From the NCBI RefSeq assembly GCF_958450345.1, contig NC_088780.1, positions 62,271,533 through 62,335,532 of the forward strand: DNA of 64,000 nucleotides, given 5' to 3'. The notes beneath the pieces were generated by a model. The model did no database searches. It was given only the letters and a program-made list of their open reading frames with translations, and had not been told where the DNA came from. The position numbers were made by a program, and so were the translations under genes. This DNA is from Calliphora vicina (taxonomy: Eukaryota; Arthropoda; Insecta; Diptera; Calliphoridae). The first letter of the stretch is position 1. Each line of letters starts with the position of its first letter. Positions 34,430 through 45,245 of the stretch are shown here, piece by piece.

Positions 34430-34700
34430 TCTTTTGTGGCGATATAGCATTCATGTCTTACTAAGTTTATATTTGATCTACTGTTATGTTTATACACGCT
34501 AAAGCAAAATCGACACGCAACTACATTTAACAATTCTTCACCTGAGTCGTTCATAATAATTCCAAATGTTTCCCATAAATTACTACGTCCAGTTTTATTA
34601 CTTAATTTATATTCTTTGCTGATTATTTTTGCTTTTATTATCTCATGACTTAACCACCTAGTTACACTGGAAACGGATGCTGGGCTTTCAACGAGTAAGT
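34430..34700 (-). pseudogene. hAT transposase N-terminal exon with BED zinc finger
   Basis: On the minus strand a frame without a usable ATG reads 'ESPASVSSVTRWLSHEIIKA', then 'SNLWETFGIIMNDSGEE', then 'VVACRFCFSVYKHNSRSN' and 'INLVRHECY'. The CxxC ... HxxxC arrangement after an aromatic-rich strand is the BED finger found at the start of many hAT transposases, where it binds DNA. The frame ends at a stop after 'KDRENV'. The catalytic RNase H-like domain and dimerisation region are not found in the element, so it is non-functional as a transposase. Confidence 0.7.
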
Positions 34701-34778
34701 TGTTTACTTACTCGATTTGAATGTAGACATACACATACATAATTATACTCGCATTGAGTAGAACAAAAATTTTAATTA

Positions 34779-34907
34779 TGTGCTGTTTTTCTATAGCGAA
34801 CGAGTGCTTTGAGTGGACGTTTTACATGTATTTTGTTTTCGTAACAATAACAAAACACATGTTAACTTTCCACTCAAAGTACTCGTTCGCTATAGAAAAA
34901 CAGCACA
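34779..34907. mobile_element. Intact 129-bp foldback MITE, TSD TTA
   Basis: TGTGCTGTTTTTCTATAGCG at the left and its inverse at the right, with TTA on both sides. The arms are over 40 bp (through 'gagt.ctttgagtgga'). Other copies lie at 32459 and 34173. Confidence 0.85.
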
Positions 34908-35025
34908 TTAAAATCAAAAGTACGTACACTTTGTAAATAATATTCAAAACAAAAAATGAGTAGAGTGCAAAGCAATGGATTACTCATTTTGGGTGACAAA
35001 TAGAGTAACTCATGCAGGACTCTAA

Positions 35026-35299
35026 AGGTAGGGTCACACATGGCAAATATTTGCTAAAAAAGCGTAACCACTGTTTTTTGAATTAGTCGGTTATTGCTTG
35101 TGACCACAGATTTGTTTGACGTGTTTACTCTTACAATTGTTTTGTAAGATCAAACAGCATCAAATAAAATAAAACTAAATGGTTAGTTTTGAATCATCCT
35201 AAGTAATATAAGATTTTGAAATAAATAAAAGAATTCAAATATATTTTATTTAGTGGATACGTAATTTTCGTCAAATATTTGTCATGTGTCACCATACCT
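35026..35299. mobile_element. MITE AGGTAGGGTCACAC, TSD TAA
   Basis: Ends AGGTAGGGTCACACATGGCA and, inverted, AGGTATGGTGACACATGACA, with TAA at 35023-35025 and 35300-35302. The insertion lies at the very edge of the hAT element at 31873-35024, so it used a TAA formed by that element's end and its target duplication. It is related by its ends to the larger element at 57991-60181. Confidence 0.85.
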
Positions 35300-35340
35300 T
35301 AACAAATACACACTTTTTTAAATATAAAATAATCTTTTTA

Positions 35341-35510
35341 CCCCCATTTTCTCAATCTCTGGTTATTTTTCGTGACGATAAACTGACGTGACGATAAACT
35401 GACGTAACGATAAACTTGACGATAAACTGACAGTTCTCATACAAAAAAAAAATGTTAATTGGAGGTTTATCGTTACGAAAAACGAAAACCAGATATTGAG
35501 AAAAAGGGGG
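35341..35510. mobile_element. 170-bp MITE, TSD TTA, with GACGATAAACT repeats
   Basis: The left end CCCCCATTTTCTCAATCTCT faces the right end (inverted CCCCCTTTTTCTCAATATCT). TTA flanks both sides. Four 'gacgataaactgacgt'-like units run in tandem at 35373-35430 in the left arm only; the right arm has a single one, so the units multiplied after the foldback formed. Confidence 0.8.
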
Positions 35511-35710
35511 TTAATCTTATAACAATTTTAAAAATGTTTGTAAACAAGTTTTTGACATTTCACAAGGCAAAACATGAGGAGAGCAAAAAATAGTCAGCTG
35601 GTTAAATATGCCTTGCTTGCCAATACAAGTAATTGTGTACCCCTCTTCTTTCTTCTTGCCTCTCTCTCCTATAAACTCTAGACTTGCGCAAGAAAACTTG
35701 CCCTGTGTAA

Positions 35711-38040
35711 GGGCACTGCTACACGTTCAATATGTATTGTGATATTTGGATCGCGATCCATTGTAATTGATCACGCAAAATTAGGTTATTCTGTGATTTG
35801 GATCGCGACAATATACATATGTACATATCTGTGGACATGCTACACGTTCAATAAATATCGCGGCAATATACATACATATGTACATTAGGGATATAACTAT
35901 TGACAATTTTTGCAAATATGCAAATTGGCATAGCATAGTCGAATAGAGCATTAAAAAATATAAAAAACCACGGTATTATTTTTTCGCGGTTGTTAAAAAA
36001 GTTCACGCACCAAACGCAATAAAGTTTTTCATGAAATATTTTCAATTATTTTGAAACACAATATATTTTATTTTAATAGTAACTGCGGACATACTTTAAA
36101 AGCATTGTAGAATTAGCAAGGTACAATTATTAGAAAGTATGTTCTCAATTATACATTCCCTATAACGTCAAACAAAAGAAAATTAAAAAATATAAAAAGG
36201 AAATGCCAAAAAAAAAATAATTGAATTTAAATTTTTATTACAAAAATCTACTAATAATTGAAGAAAAACTATATTTTTTTAATAAGTGTGTATAATTTCA
36301 GTTAAAACGTAACAAATTTAAAAAATATCGCGGTAACAAATTAAAAAAATTAAGTGATTAAATAATTTATATAATTTTTCAGAGAAAAAGAAGTTTGGTT
36401 TATTTTAGAAATTGGTGTTGGTGCGTGATGTTTTTGGTTCCAAATGATCTAAAAAAATGATTTTCATTACTTATACAACATTGGCCATCACGTGGTGGTA
36501 TGCCAAAAGTTTCGCCAAAATTAGTTATATGCCTAATGTACATATCTGTGGACATTTGACAAAACGGCTTCTTTCTAAAACGCCAACTTTTCAGGAGAGC
36601 GAAAAAACTGTATAAACTAACAAATGTTTTTGTGTAGAAAATTAAAGAAATGTTATATATAAACATTATAGACAAATATCCAATAGACAATTAGCGCTTT
36701 TTCTTTTGTTTGAAAGAACAATAGTTTTCTTTAAAACAGCACCAACAAATTTTAAGCTTTTTTGTCAAATGTATTTTTAGCAAACAAATTAGCTATCATA
36801 TATGTAAGTCGTTTTGTCAAAATTGTTTTAATTAAATTAGAGTCGGCTTATGTAAAAACAAGTTGTTTTGTGAAATTGAAATATAAAAAAAGTCGAAAGA
36901 AGTTGATTTGACAAAACACATTTCGGTATTATTAAATAATTAATCAAATATAAAAATGTTTCTTTAAAAATAGTAAATATTTGATTAGGTTGAATTTTAA
37001 TATAAAAATTAACTTTTAAATAAAAACGATCTTTATGCTTTAAAAAATGTGTAGATGGGTATTTATCAGTGGCAGCATATCCATCAAATCGCGTTTTTTG
37101 TTATGAGATACGACTAATGGAGACATGTAACTTCGACCAATTGTGGAATCGGTATCTATAGACGACGAGTGTTGATGTCTAGCAGCTTAAAGGCCTATCC
37201 TGGGTCTAGTGATGATTTGTACTGCAAAACTCCAGGTTTACTTTACTCGTACCGCATCCATCGAACCTATTTTCACACAAATTTTTCACCTGAAAAATAT
37301 ATATGTATGTAAGTAGTAAAAAATTAATATATAATGTAGCCTATAAATAAAATTATCTTTATAAATACCTGAAATGTTGCATTTCCTCCATGTGTATTTA
37401 TCTTTCATCAGACCAATAAAATATAAAAAATAGTTTTAGTTTAATTCGTGAACGATTTGTAGCCGTTATTAAATTTACCCAGTCTTAATTTTTTTCAATT
37501 TGCTCATGCACTGTGTGAAACTCAAGATGCATATGACCCACAACTAAAAATGTATGGTATAAAGTATAAAGTATTTCCATCACTTGAACCATATATTTTA
37601 GCCAAAGATTTTTCTATTTTATGGTCTTTGGTCGAAAACAATGACATATTTACGTGTTCTTTTTTCACTTTATTGTCCATAGCCTCAAGTTTTTTACTTC
37701 ATTCATTTACACAAATTTTAATTTATTTTTATTTATTCTAGTATTAAGTAGCAAAACAGCTTCTTTTCTTATTTTTTCTATTAGTTTTTTTTTAAATGGT
37801 TTGAATTCTATTGGAGAAGTTGTTTTGTCAAATTGAAATTGGGGAAAAACCTGAAATAGGGCGTTTTTTCGATTGCGTATCTCAAGTTCTAAAAGTCATA
37901 GAAATACGGCGATAAGACCAAAAGAAGCGCATTAAAAAAGTTACTATTTACTACAAAAATCCTGTAAAATTGTCTTATCTCGAGAGAAGTCGTTTTGTCA
38001 AATGTCCACAGATATGTATATTGAACATGTAGCAGTGGCC
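35711..38040. mobile_element. Long TWA-target element with CACTGCTACA ends
   Basis: Ends GGGCACTGCTACACGTTCAA and, inverted, GGCCACTGCTACATGTTCAA; TAA lies on both sides. A second inverted pair inside (36537-36580 and 37984-38023, 'tctgtggacatttgacaaaa') marks a nested or composite element. 'gttttgtcaaa' motifs recur at 36558, 36812, 36862, 36907, 37822 and 37991 on either strand. No transposase was found in 2.3 kb. Confidence 0.7.
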
Positions 38041-38172
38041 TAAAAGTGTAGCAGTGGCAAAAAAACCTGTCATTTGGGGCCGGAACGAAAACAACTTCAA
38101 GTAGGTTGTTTTCGGTGCTGTAGGAACGAAATTATGTTAATTATTTTTTATTTCAAATTTAAAGAAAATCAA

Positions 38173-38290
38173 AATGAATAAAATAAATAAATTTTCTGGA
38201 AGAGGAAATATAATAGATTTTGTCAAAAATAATGAAATTCTATTTAATGTGCAACATCCAAAATTAAAAGATAATTTCGTTTCTGTTTTA
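38173..38290 (+). pseudogene. MADF-domain fragment of a TE accessory protein
   Basis: An ATG at 38173 opens 'MNKINKFSGRGNIIDFVKNN' then 'EILFNVQHPKLKD'. This fits the start of a MADF domain ('I..V..n.iLy...hp.ykd'), as in the Myb/MADF helper protein of PIF/Harbinger transposons. It breaks off after about 33 residues. The surrounding 'ggaacgaaaacaac' sequence at 38080 may be an element end. Confidence 0.45.
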
Positions 38291-38598
38291 TGCCGCAACG
38301 CACCCAACTGAAACGAAAACCATTCAGAAACACGACGGTGACGAACACCAACGTTTTTCAGTTTTCGTTATCGGCGCCGATTACGGTGTACTACTACTAT
38401 CTGTTGCTGGAACCGAACAAATCTATGGATATAATAGAATGATTCAATTAGGAACAAATTTGGCCCTCGAAACGAATCTGAAAATTGTAACTTTTAGAAG
38501 AAAACTTACGAAGAAATTCCCGACAAACATTTCCCGAAAATTAACAAAAAAATATTCCCGGGAAATTTTTCCCGCGTAGGAACCCTAGACAGTCACTC

Positions 38599-40023
38599 CA
38601 AAGTGGTTTAAAAACTTTTTTTTTTTAAATAATTCGGTATCTTGGGATCCGAATTATGATTTATGATCCGAATGAGCTGAAATTTTTTTTATTTACTCCT
38701 CAGAAGTTCCACAAACCATGGCCCCTTTGAAAAACTTTTACGTTTTTTCATATAATGAGTGCAAAATATGTTACGCAAAAATTTCTGTTAAGTCAGTATG
38801 TGTTTGAATTCAAAATTTAAATTTGATATGTTAATATGGTGGTTTGTGGAACTTCTGAGGAGTAAATAAAGGCTTTTAATATAAGTATTTGATATTGTTG
38901 AAAACACTATGACTTGAGGATTGATATTTTAGTAAAATTAAAAAATTTTAGAAAATTTTTTGACTTCATTTACCTTAAAAACTAAACAAATGGTGATTTT
39001 CCAAGAATAAAAATATAAAATTTGAATTAATAAAAAATTTTAACAATTAAAGATAACATAACAAAATTTGGAACCAATATAGACTCAAATGTCCTTAAAT
39101 CAATGGCATTACAATTTTTGAAATTTTTTATTTTCAAATACGGAAATTCCTAAAACGGGGAAAATGTGTTCCAAAAACTGAGTTTTTTTTAGAAAAGTGC
39201 CTACTGTGACGTTATTTACCATGTGATAGTAAAAATACTTAGTACGTATTTAAAAAAACATATGGGGTTACACAAATATAGAGCTTTTTCGTGGTTCGGT
39301 GCTTTGCCTTTTTAGAATTTTTTACTCAAACCGAATTTTTTTTAAATTGGCCAAGTTTGGATAGGACTGGGTGGTGGTATGTCCGTTTAACTGAGCCAAG
39401 TTTTTCTTTACACGCTTTTGCATTATCTTTCCGGATCATATAAAAATTATATATAGTCCCAAAGAATTTTTTTTCCTACAAAAGAAAAAATATATGGGCT
39501 TTTTTGGGGAAAAGCGTAAAAAATGCGGTCCTTTTTACAAGTTCCAACTTTGGATGCGTATAACATTTTATAGGGAAGAGATAACTGTTAGCAAGTTGTT
39601 TTTATTTTATTTAGAATTTTATCGCCAAAATAGCTGATATTTTAAAAATAAATTTCGACCATCCGTAGGCCCCCCATATCTAAGAAACCATAAAAAGATC
39701 GAGCAAAATAAAAAAAAAATAATCAATAAATCTGAATATCTCTTCAGCTAATAGAGCGTATTTTTTGTAGATCTTCTCAAGGACTATTTATATTCAAAAT
39801 TTCAGCTCATTCGGATCATAAATGGATTTTTGGCGATTTTTTTAAAAATTTTGATACCCGAGGTGACCAACTTTGAGGGGCTACGCACTGGCCCCCATTG
39901 GCTCAAGGAAGCTGAACAAACGTAAATCAACTCAGCTCATACCATGTGAAATTTCGTAACAATATCTCCAATAATTCCCAAGATACCGAATTATTTCCAA
40001 AAAAAAGTTTCTAAACCACTGTG
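38599..40023. mobile_element. Inverted-repeat element, ends CAMAGTGGTTTA
   Basis: Left CAAAGTGGTTTAAAAAC and right, inverted, CACAGTGGTTTAGAAAC; both continue into 'aataattcggtatcttggga'. CACTC is repeated on both sides. The inner pair 38686-38720/38840-38873 ('tttactcctcagaagttcca' and its inverse) forms a second hairpin. No transposase. Superfamily unclear, as the apparent 5-bp duplication is short. Confidence 0.65.
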
Positions 40024-40340
40024 CACTCTTTTATACATATGGGGCATTTCACGTCAAGTGAACCAACTTTTGAAATCGATGTCTTCCGATCGCGATGAAA
40101 TTTGCACCAATGTTAGTTCTATTGGATAGTAATTCGGACACCATTTTTCAACAAGATCGGTCAAGAACTCTCTGAGTTATAGGAGGTCAAAATTTGACAT
40201 TTTGGCCAAACAGGTGTTTTTTTTATCCGTATAACTTATCCGTATAACTTATTATGTTCTTAGCAAAATGTGTCCCAAATAGTTTAGATAGCTATTTATG
40301 CAATCTTTCGAAAAAAAAATTAAAAAAATTTAATAAAATA
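40024..40340. other. Repeat-like block, no gene
   Basis: The stretch 'gggcatttcacgtcaagtga' to 'gacattttggcc' reads like a dispersed insect repeat, but no ends could be defined. Confidence 0.35.
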
Positions 40341-40349
40341 TTTTTGATT

Positions 40350-40890
40350 TTTTTTTTTTAAATCAAAAATATTTTTGACTTTTTTTTCAAAATGGGCCCT
40401 TTTTATTTTTTTTAAGAAAGCTTAGGTCTTTTCCTAAGCGACCTATATGGTCGCTTAGTGGGATGCGAGTGGGATATCTATCAAAAAAAATATTTTTTAA
40501 CTCAAGATTTAAAATTTTTGAATTTTTTTGCAAAATCAAAAACTTTGTTGACTTTTTTTAAAAAAATGGACCCATTTTTTAATTTTTTTTTTTGCTCAGA
40601 AGAAAGCTTATGTGTTTTCCTTTAACACCCTTTTTGTCGCTTAGTGGGATGCGAGTGGGATATCTATAAAAAAAATGTTTTGTAACTCAAGACATAAAAT
40701 TTTTTACTTTTTTTTGAAAAATCAAAAACATTTTTGACTTTTTTTTTCCAAAATGGACTCTTTTTTTATTAATTTTTTTTTCTCAAAAGAAAGCTTAGGT
40801 CTTTTCCTTTAAAACCTTTTTGGTCGCTTAGTGGGATATCTATCAAAATAAATGTTTTGTAACTCAGACAAAGGTTTTTAAATTTGCACT
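40350..40890. repeat. Tandem repeat, period ~186 bp, three units
   Basis: 'tcgcttagtgggat' occurs at 40451, 40637 and 40824, each time with 'aaagctta.gt.ttttcct' upstream and 'gatatctat.aaaa.aaatg' downstream. The units are imperfect (poly-T runs vary). Confidence 0.8.
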
Positions 40891-41126
40891 ATTTTAATTT
40901 TTTTCATATTTGTGTGTAAACCTTAAAAATTAAACTTACGCAGAGAAACTAGACACATTAGCCTTTCCGATGGTATGTAACATACCCAACTAAAATTTCA
41001 TAGCCTCGATACTGTAATACCCATAATATGTTAACCTCAGGAATAAAAATCACTTTTTTTCTATGGAAATGTTGAATAATTTAATTTTGTTATTTATTTG
41101 TAATAATAATTAATTTAATATATAAT

Positions 41127-41152
41127 AATAATAATAATAATAAAAAGATGAA
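41127..41152. repeat. AAT trinucleotide microsatellite
   Basis: About seven ATA/AAT units in a row. Confidence 0.85.
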
Positions 41153-41324
41153 TAATTTAGTAAAATTTAATCTTAATCACAATAGATCAATTTATATAAT
41201 AACTATTTTTACACTTAATTTATGAAGTTTTTAAATTTTCAAATATCCATACTTTTATCCTCCTTATCACCTTTATTAGCTGCTTTTTTTTGTCAATCCT
41301 TTCTTGGCGTTATTAGATTCAGCT

Positions 41325-41590
41325 ACTGAATATGGGTAGTGCACCATGTTCCCCACATTCTCCCGACTCCTCCGCAATCACCTAACGTGAATTCCATAGA
41401 ACATGTGTGGGATAAATTGGCCGAACGTGTAGAAAAGAACAATATTATTAGTAAGACTCAACTTAAAGAAGTCCTGTTACAAAAATAGCAAAATATTGGA
41501 GCTGGCGTCACCAAAAATTGATCGATTCAATGCCAAGACGATTAAAAGAAGTCATTAAAAAGATAGGCTACTCCACAAAATATTAAACTA
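41325..41590 (+). pseudogene. Tc1-like transposase C-terminal remnant
   Basis: A frame reading 'PHILPTPPQSPNVNSIEHVW', then 'DKLAERVEKNNI', then, past a stop, 'IDSMPRRLKEVIKKIGYSTK', matches the end of Tc1-family transposases, including the third acidic residue of the DDE triad (NSIEHVW). Everything upstream is missing and the frame is broken. Confidence 0.7.
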
Positions 41591-42026
41591 TTAAAAAAAA
41601 CTATTTTCCTATTAAAAATTAGAAACTGTGTGAATATTTTTGTCCCCCTTAAAATCGAACTTCGAAACATTAGATAATTATTTTTCTGAAATGTGCCACC
41701 TTATGTTTAGTTTTTCCATATATTTCCATAAGTTATATGTAAATAAATATTTTTTTGAAACCCGTACGAAAGTTGAGGCCTTCGTTTAAAAAATATGGAA
41801 GATTAAAGATAAATATGTATGCTGTTTGAATATTTAAGTCCGGCACTGTATATCAACATAAGTTTTGTAACAATGTTTGAATGCTTTGTAATCAGTATCC
41901 TTTTAAGTATTTTTCTTCTTGTCATTTTCAATATCGCTATAAACCATTGTTTTCTTATTAATTATTTTCATTATTATTATTTAGATAATAATTACTATCC
42001 TACCCTATGATTGTGAATGTTACTAT

Positions 42027-43123
42027 TAGGTTCTATAACCTATTCGATTGTTCGAACAATCGACTTTTTGGTCGGAAAAAAGTCGAACAATCGATTATGT
42101 TATCTCAAAAGTCGAAAAAAGTCGAATTGTCGATAAAAGTCGAAAATAGTCGATAAAAGTCGAAAAAAGTCGAATAGTCGATAAAAGTCGACTTTTTAGA
42201 TTGTTGAAAAAAATATTTAATTGCAACATTATACTAAAACTATTGCAATTTGGTACACTTGCATTTTTTGTAGTGTATGCTAATATAAATAATAAAAAAA
42301 TGTTTATAAATTAAAGCTTTTTTCTATACAACATTCTTCTAACTATTATCGCCTTGATAAATTTTATTTTTATTGCTAAACATTTCAAAAGGCGCATCAA
42401 TAAATGTAGAAACTATGTATTTTTTTAGAGTATCCAAAACCGAAAACCGGTCAACCGGTTTTTTCATCTTTATAAACTCGACCGGTTTCGGTTTTCTTTA
42501 ACATTTCGGTTTTTTGAAAAACCGGTTTTTGTAAGACGGTTAACCGGTTTTAATGAAATATATTTTCAAAGCACATTTAACTATATTTTTGAAAAACTTT
42601 GATACTATATTTAAAAATATTGATTAATTATATAGAAAATTGTAGCATTTGACAATATTTCATAAAATATATAAAATAATTGCCTTAAAAATTCAAAAAT
42701 TTAAAGTAGCATATTTTTCATATTGAATAAAAATTTAATATAAACCGGTTAACCGGTTTATTTTTGAAAACAAAAACCGAAGCCGAATAATCGGTTTTTT
42801 TAAAAGATAAAAATAAAAACCGGTTTTTTCAAAAACACATTTTCAGTTAAACCGGAAACCAGTTTTTTAAATTTGCCGGTTTTTTGGACACTCTAATTTT
42901 TTTACAAGAAATGGTAAAAAGTCGAAAATAGTCGGAAAGTCGAAAATAGTTTAAAAAAGTCGAAAATAGTCTTAAAAAGTCGATTTAACTAAAAAGTCGA
43001 AAGTTCGAAAAGTCGACTTTTATAAATTACCAAAAGTCGGAAGTTCGAAAAGTCGACTTTTTAAAAAACGGAAAAAGTCGAAAGGTCGAAAAGTCGACTT
43101 TTTGTTTCAGCTATAGAACCCTA
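42027..43123. mobile_element. hAT-type element rich in AAAAGTCGA, TSD GTTACTAT
   Basis: Ends TAGGTTCTATA and, inverted, TAGGGTTCTATA. GTTACTAT lies at 42019-42026 and 43124-43131. Both flanks inside carry many 'aaaagtcgaaaa' units (about 10 left, 12 right) in tandem-like arrays. Interrupted at 42427-42895. Confidence 0.85.
42427..42895. mobile_element. Nested hAT-type MITE with AACCGGTTTT motifs
   Basis: Ends AGAGTATCCAAAACCG and, inverted, TAGAGTGTCCAAAAAACCGG. ATTTTTTT flanks both sides (42419-42426, 42896-42903), though T-runs make this duplication weaker evidence. The palindromic motif 'aaccggtt' recurs many times across the body. Confidence 0.7.
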
Positions 43124-43777
43124 GTTACTATGTGGAATGACCATCTCTATCTCTAAATCTGTTCCAGTACTAGTCAGATCAAGAGATGTTTCAACAAAAA
43201 ATTAGTGATGCTATAAACAATTCTGTGGTCATAAGCAATAACCACCTAATACCATGTTTCCACGGCAGTCTGAATTACTTAATTCGCGTTTTGAATTACG
43301 ATTGCGAATCAACCTGTTTACACGACAACATTCGTAATTCAGTTTGACATTTATTTATTTCTTCTTTTTGTTTTTTTCTTCTGTTTACATGTTTTGTTTT
43401 TTTGTTTATTTTGTTTGTTTGGTGCAAATTTTAAATTTGTAATTTGGCAATGGATAAAAAAGGTAAGTAAAAACATAAAATTGTAGCATTATTAATTAAA
43501 CAAATATAATTTAATTATTATTTTCATTATTAGAAAAAAAGAAAAAGTGCAAGCAATTGGGAGCAGGGCAGCGATCGGGCTTTATTAGAGAAGTGGGCTG
43601 AAAGAATGGCAGAGCTGCTACTTCTACAAATGAATTTAACTTTAATCACACTTTTTATTTATTTTAATTTATTTATTTAATACAAAAATCTTTTTCTTTA
43701 TTTTGTTTTGTTTTGACATTTTTGTTTGGACAGCTGATTTTGATACATAAATAATCGATAAAAATTAGAGATGACAG

Positions 43778-45072
43778 CATTGGCGTAAATAGGGGGGTGG
43801 TCAAAACCACCCCAGACTCGCATCTGCCCACCCCAGATAAAAATTTGGAAAGTCGCAGAAAGATTTTTTTGGATTTGTAGATTGTTCCGTTAAGAGATTC
43901 CAGTGCCCTAGAACATTAATCATGGGGTTTTTGGAACCCAAAAAGTTAAAAAATATTCCAATGCCAATCGTACAACGGAGCACATGTAATGTTTGGTTTT
44001 AAAAACGGTTTACAAGCTAAAATAAAGGAGTCAAATCCGTAAACGATTTTGGTTTATTGTTTATCCGCTCAAAACATAGAGGCTTTATGCATTCACTTTT
44101 CGAAACCAGAAAATAATAATGATTTAAAAAGGATAAGCGAAGCTCTTCAAATTAAACTGTATAAAATTAACAGCCTTTGCACAACTATATGGAGTTGTAG
44201 ATATAAAAATTGTAAGTCAGTAATTAAAAATTACGCAGTAATTAAAAGTGAAAGATTTTTATATAGAATCAACATTAGGTAAAAGCTAAAATCTGGATTT
44301 GCCGGATACTATTCCTTCAGTTGATTATTGGAAGTTAAATATATATAATCCAGTAATATATAGCATAATTTTTAATATCGAATACCGATTCCAAAACGTT
44401 CCATTGCCTAAAGCTGTTAACAATTTCTTTAAATTAGATTTGGATGGAGCCGATGAATTCATTATTAATTACAAAAATGTTTTGCAAATTGATTCTGATT
44501 CTCCGAAAGCTGAAGCACTAGTACTTAAGAATATGTACTAAACACATATTCAGCGAAAAACAATTAAACTTTGATAAGATAAAATCCAAAATTGACAAGA
44601 ATATCTCTCCAAGCATTTACATACTTTTACAAGTGGCAATAAGCCTTATTATTAGTTCTGCTAGTTGCGAAAGATGTTTCTCAGCTATGCGTATAATAAA
44701 ACAATGGTTACGTAGTGCAATGTTTCAGGAACGATTTTAAAATTTAGCTGTTTTTTTTTTCATTTCAATTCTTTATTTATAATAATATTTGTACAAAGGC
44801 GTATATATATACATATGTATACAATATTCCATTTTTAAATATAGAGAGTTTAGATATAAATAAAACTTTTCAACTCAAAAATAGTATTTTGTCTAACTAG
44901 TTGTTAGTTTTAAATATTGAAAATGAAGTAGTTATGATAGCAAACTGAATTTTTGTGATATTTTAGTTTTGTTTTAATAAAATTTTTTTTTTTTTTTATA
45001 AAAAATTGTTTATTTTTACTATTTGTGAAGGGCACTTGCCCACCCCAGAATAATAGTCTAGCTACGCTTATG
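43778..45072 (+). mobile_element. hAT element with transposase remnants, TSD GATGACAG
   Basis: GATGACAG flanks both sides (43770-43777, 45073-45080). Ends CATTGGCGTA and, inverted, CATAAGCGTA, followed by 'ccaccccag' on each side. Copy 2 of the surrounding Harbinger-type element (47367-48053) shows the unoccupied site. Coding remnants on the plus strand are listed separately. 1295 bp. Confidence 0.9.
44049..44745 (+). pseudogene. hAT (ZMYM1/TTF-like) transposase fragments
   Basis: Three pieces. 44049-44282 ('LSAQNIEALCIHFSKPENNN') and 44299-44541 ('VPLPKAVNNFFKLDLDGADE') lie in different frames. A third stretch at 44628-44745 reads 'VAISLIISSASCERCFSAMR' and 'IIKQWLRSAMFQERF', the C-terminal hAT dimerisation motif of TTF/ZMYM1-like transposases. 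The N-terminal zinc finger and the catalytic triad region are deleted, so the protein is dead. Confidence 0.75.
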
Positions 45073-45245
45073 GATGACAGTCATTCGTTCGTAATTCATA
45101 AGGTAACTCAAACTGAATTACGTACGAACAAGGTAATTCGCACTTGAAATTTTGTATGGCGAATCATGTAATTCAGTTCGTAATTGGAGGTTGAATGACG
45201 AATGAGAGCGTGAATGACGAATAATGCCGTCGTGTGGACATGGTA

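Larger units (their letters stand above)
31873..35024 (-). mobile_element. hAT element with BED zinc finger and nested insertions, TSD ACAAATAC
   Basis: Inverted ends TAGAGCCCTGCATGAGT and TAGAGTCCTGCATGAGT. ACAAATAC lies at 31865-31872. On the right it lies at 35302-35309 and becomes adjacent once the small MITE at 35026-35299 and one TAA copy are removed. A BED zinc-finger exon on the minus strand (34430-34700) supports a hAT origin. Inside are a tandem duplication, a HINE-2 nest and a foldback MITE. The rest of the transposase is missing. Confidence 0.75.
43250..45245. mobile_element. PIF/Harbinger-type element, copy 1, split by hAT
   Basis: Ends TACCATGTTTCCACGGCAGT and, inverted, TACCATGTCCACACGACGGC, with TAA on both sides. 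Without the inserted hAT (43778-45072 plus one 8-bp copy) it is about 690 bp and matches copy 2 at 47367-48053 in opposite orientation. It keeps a start codon, a short intron-like gap and a Myb-like fragment, 'NWEQGSDRALLEKWAERMAE' (43550-43620). Confidence 0.8.

Noticed and set aside
36400..36690. A 96-codon minus-strand frame within the TWA-target element
   Set aside because: No motif of a transposase or other family; it overlaps inverted repeat sequence.
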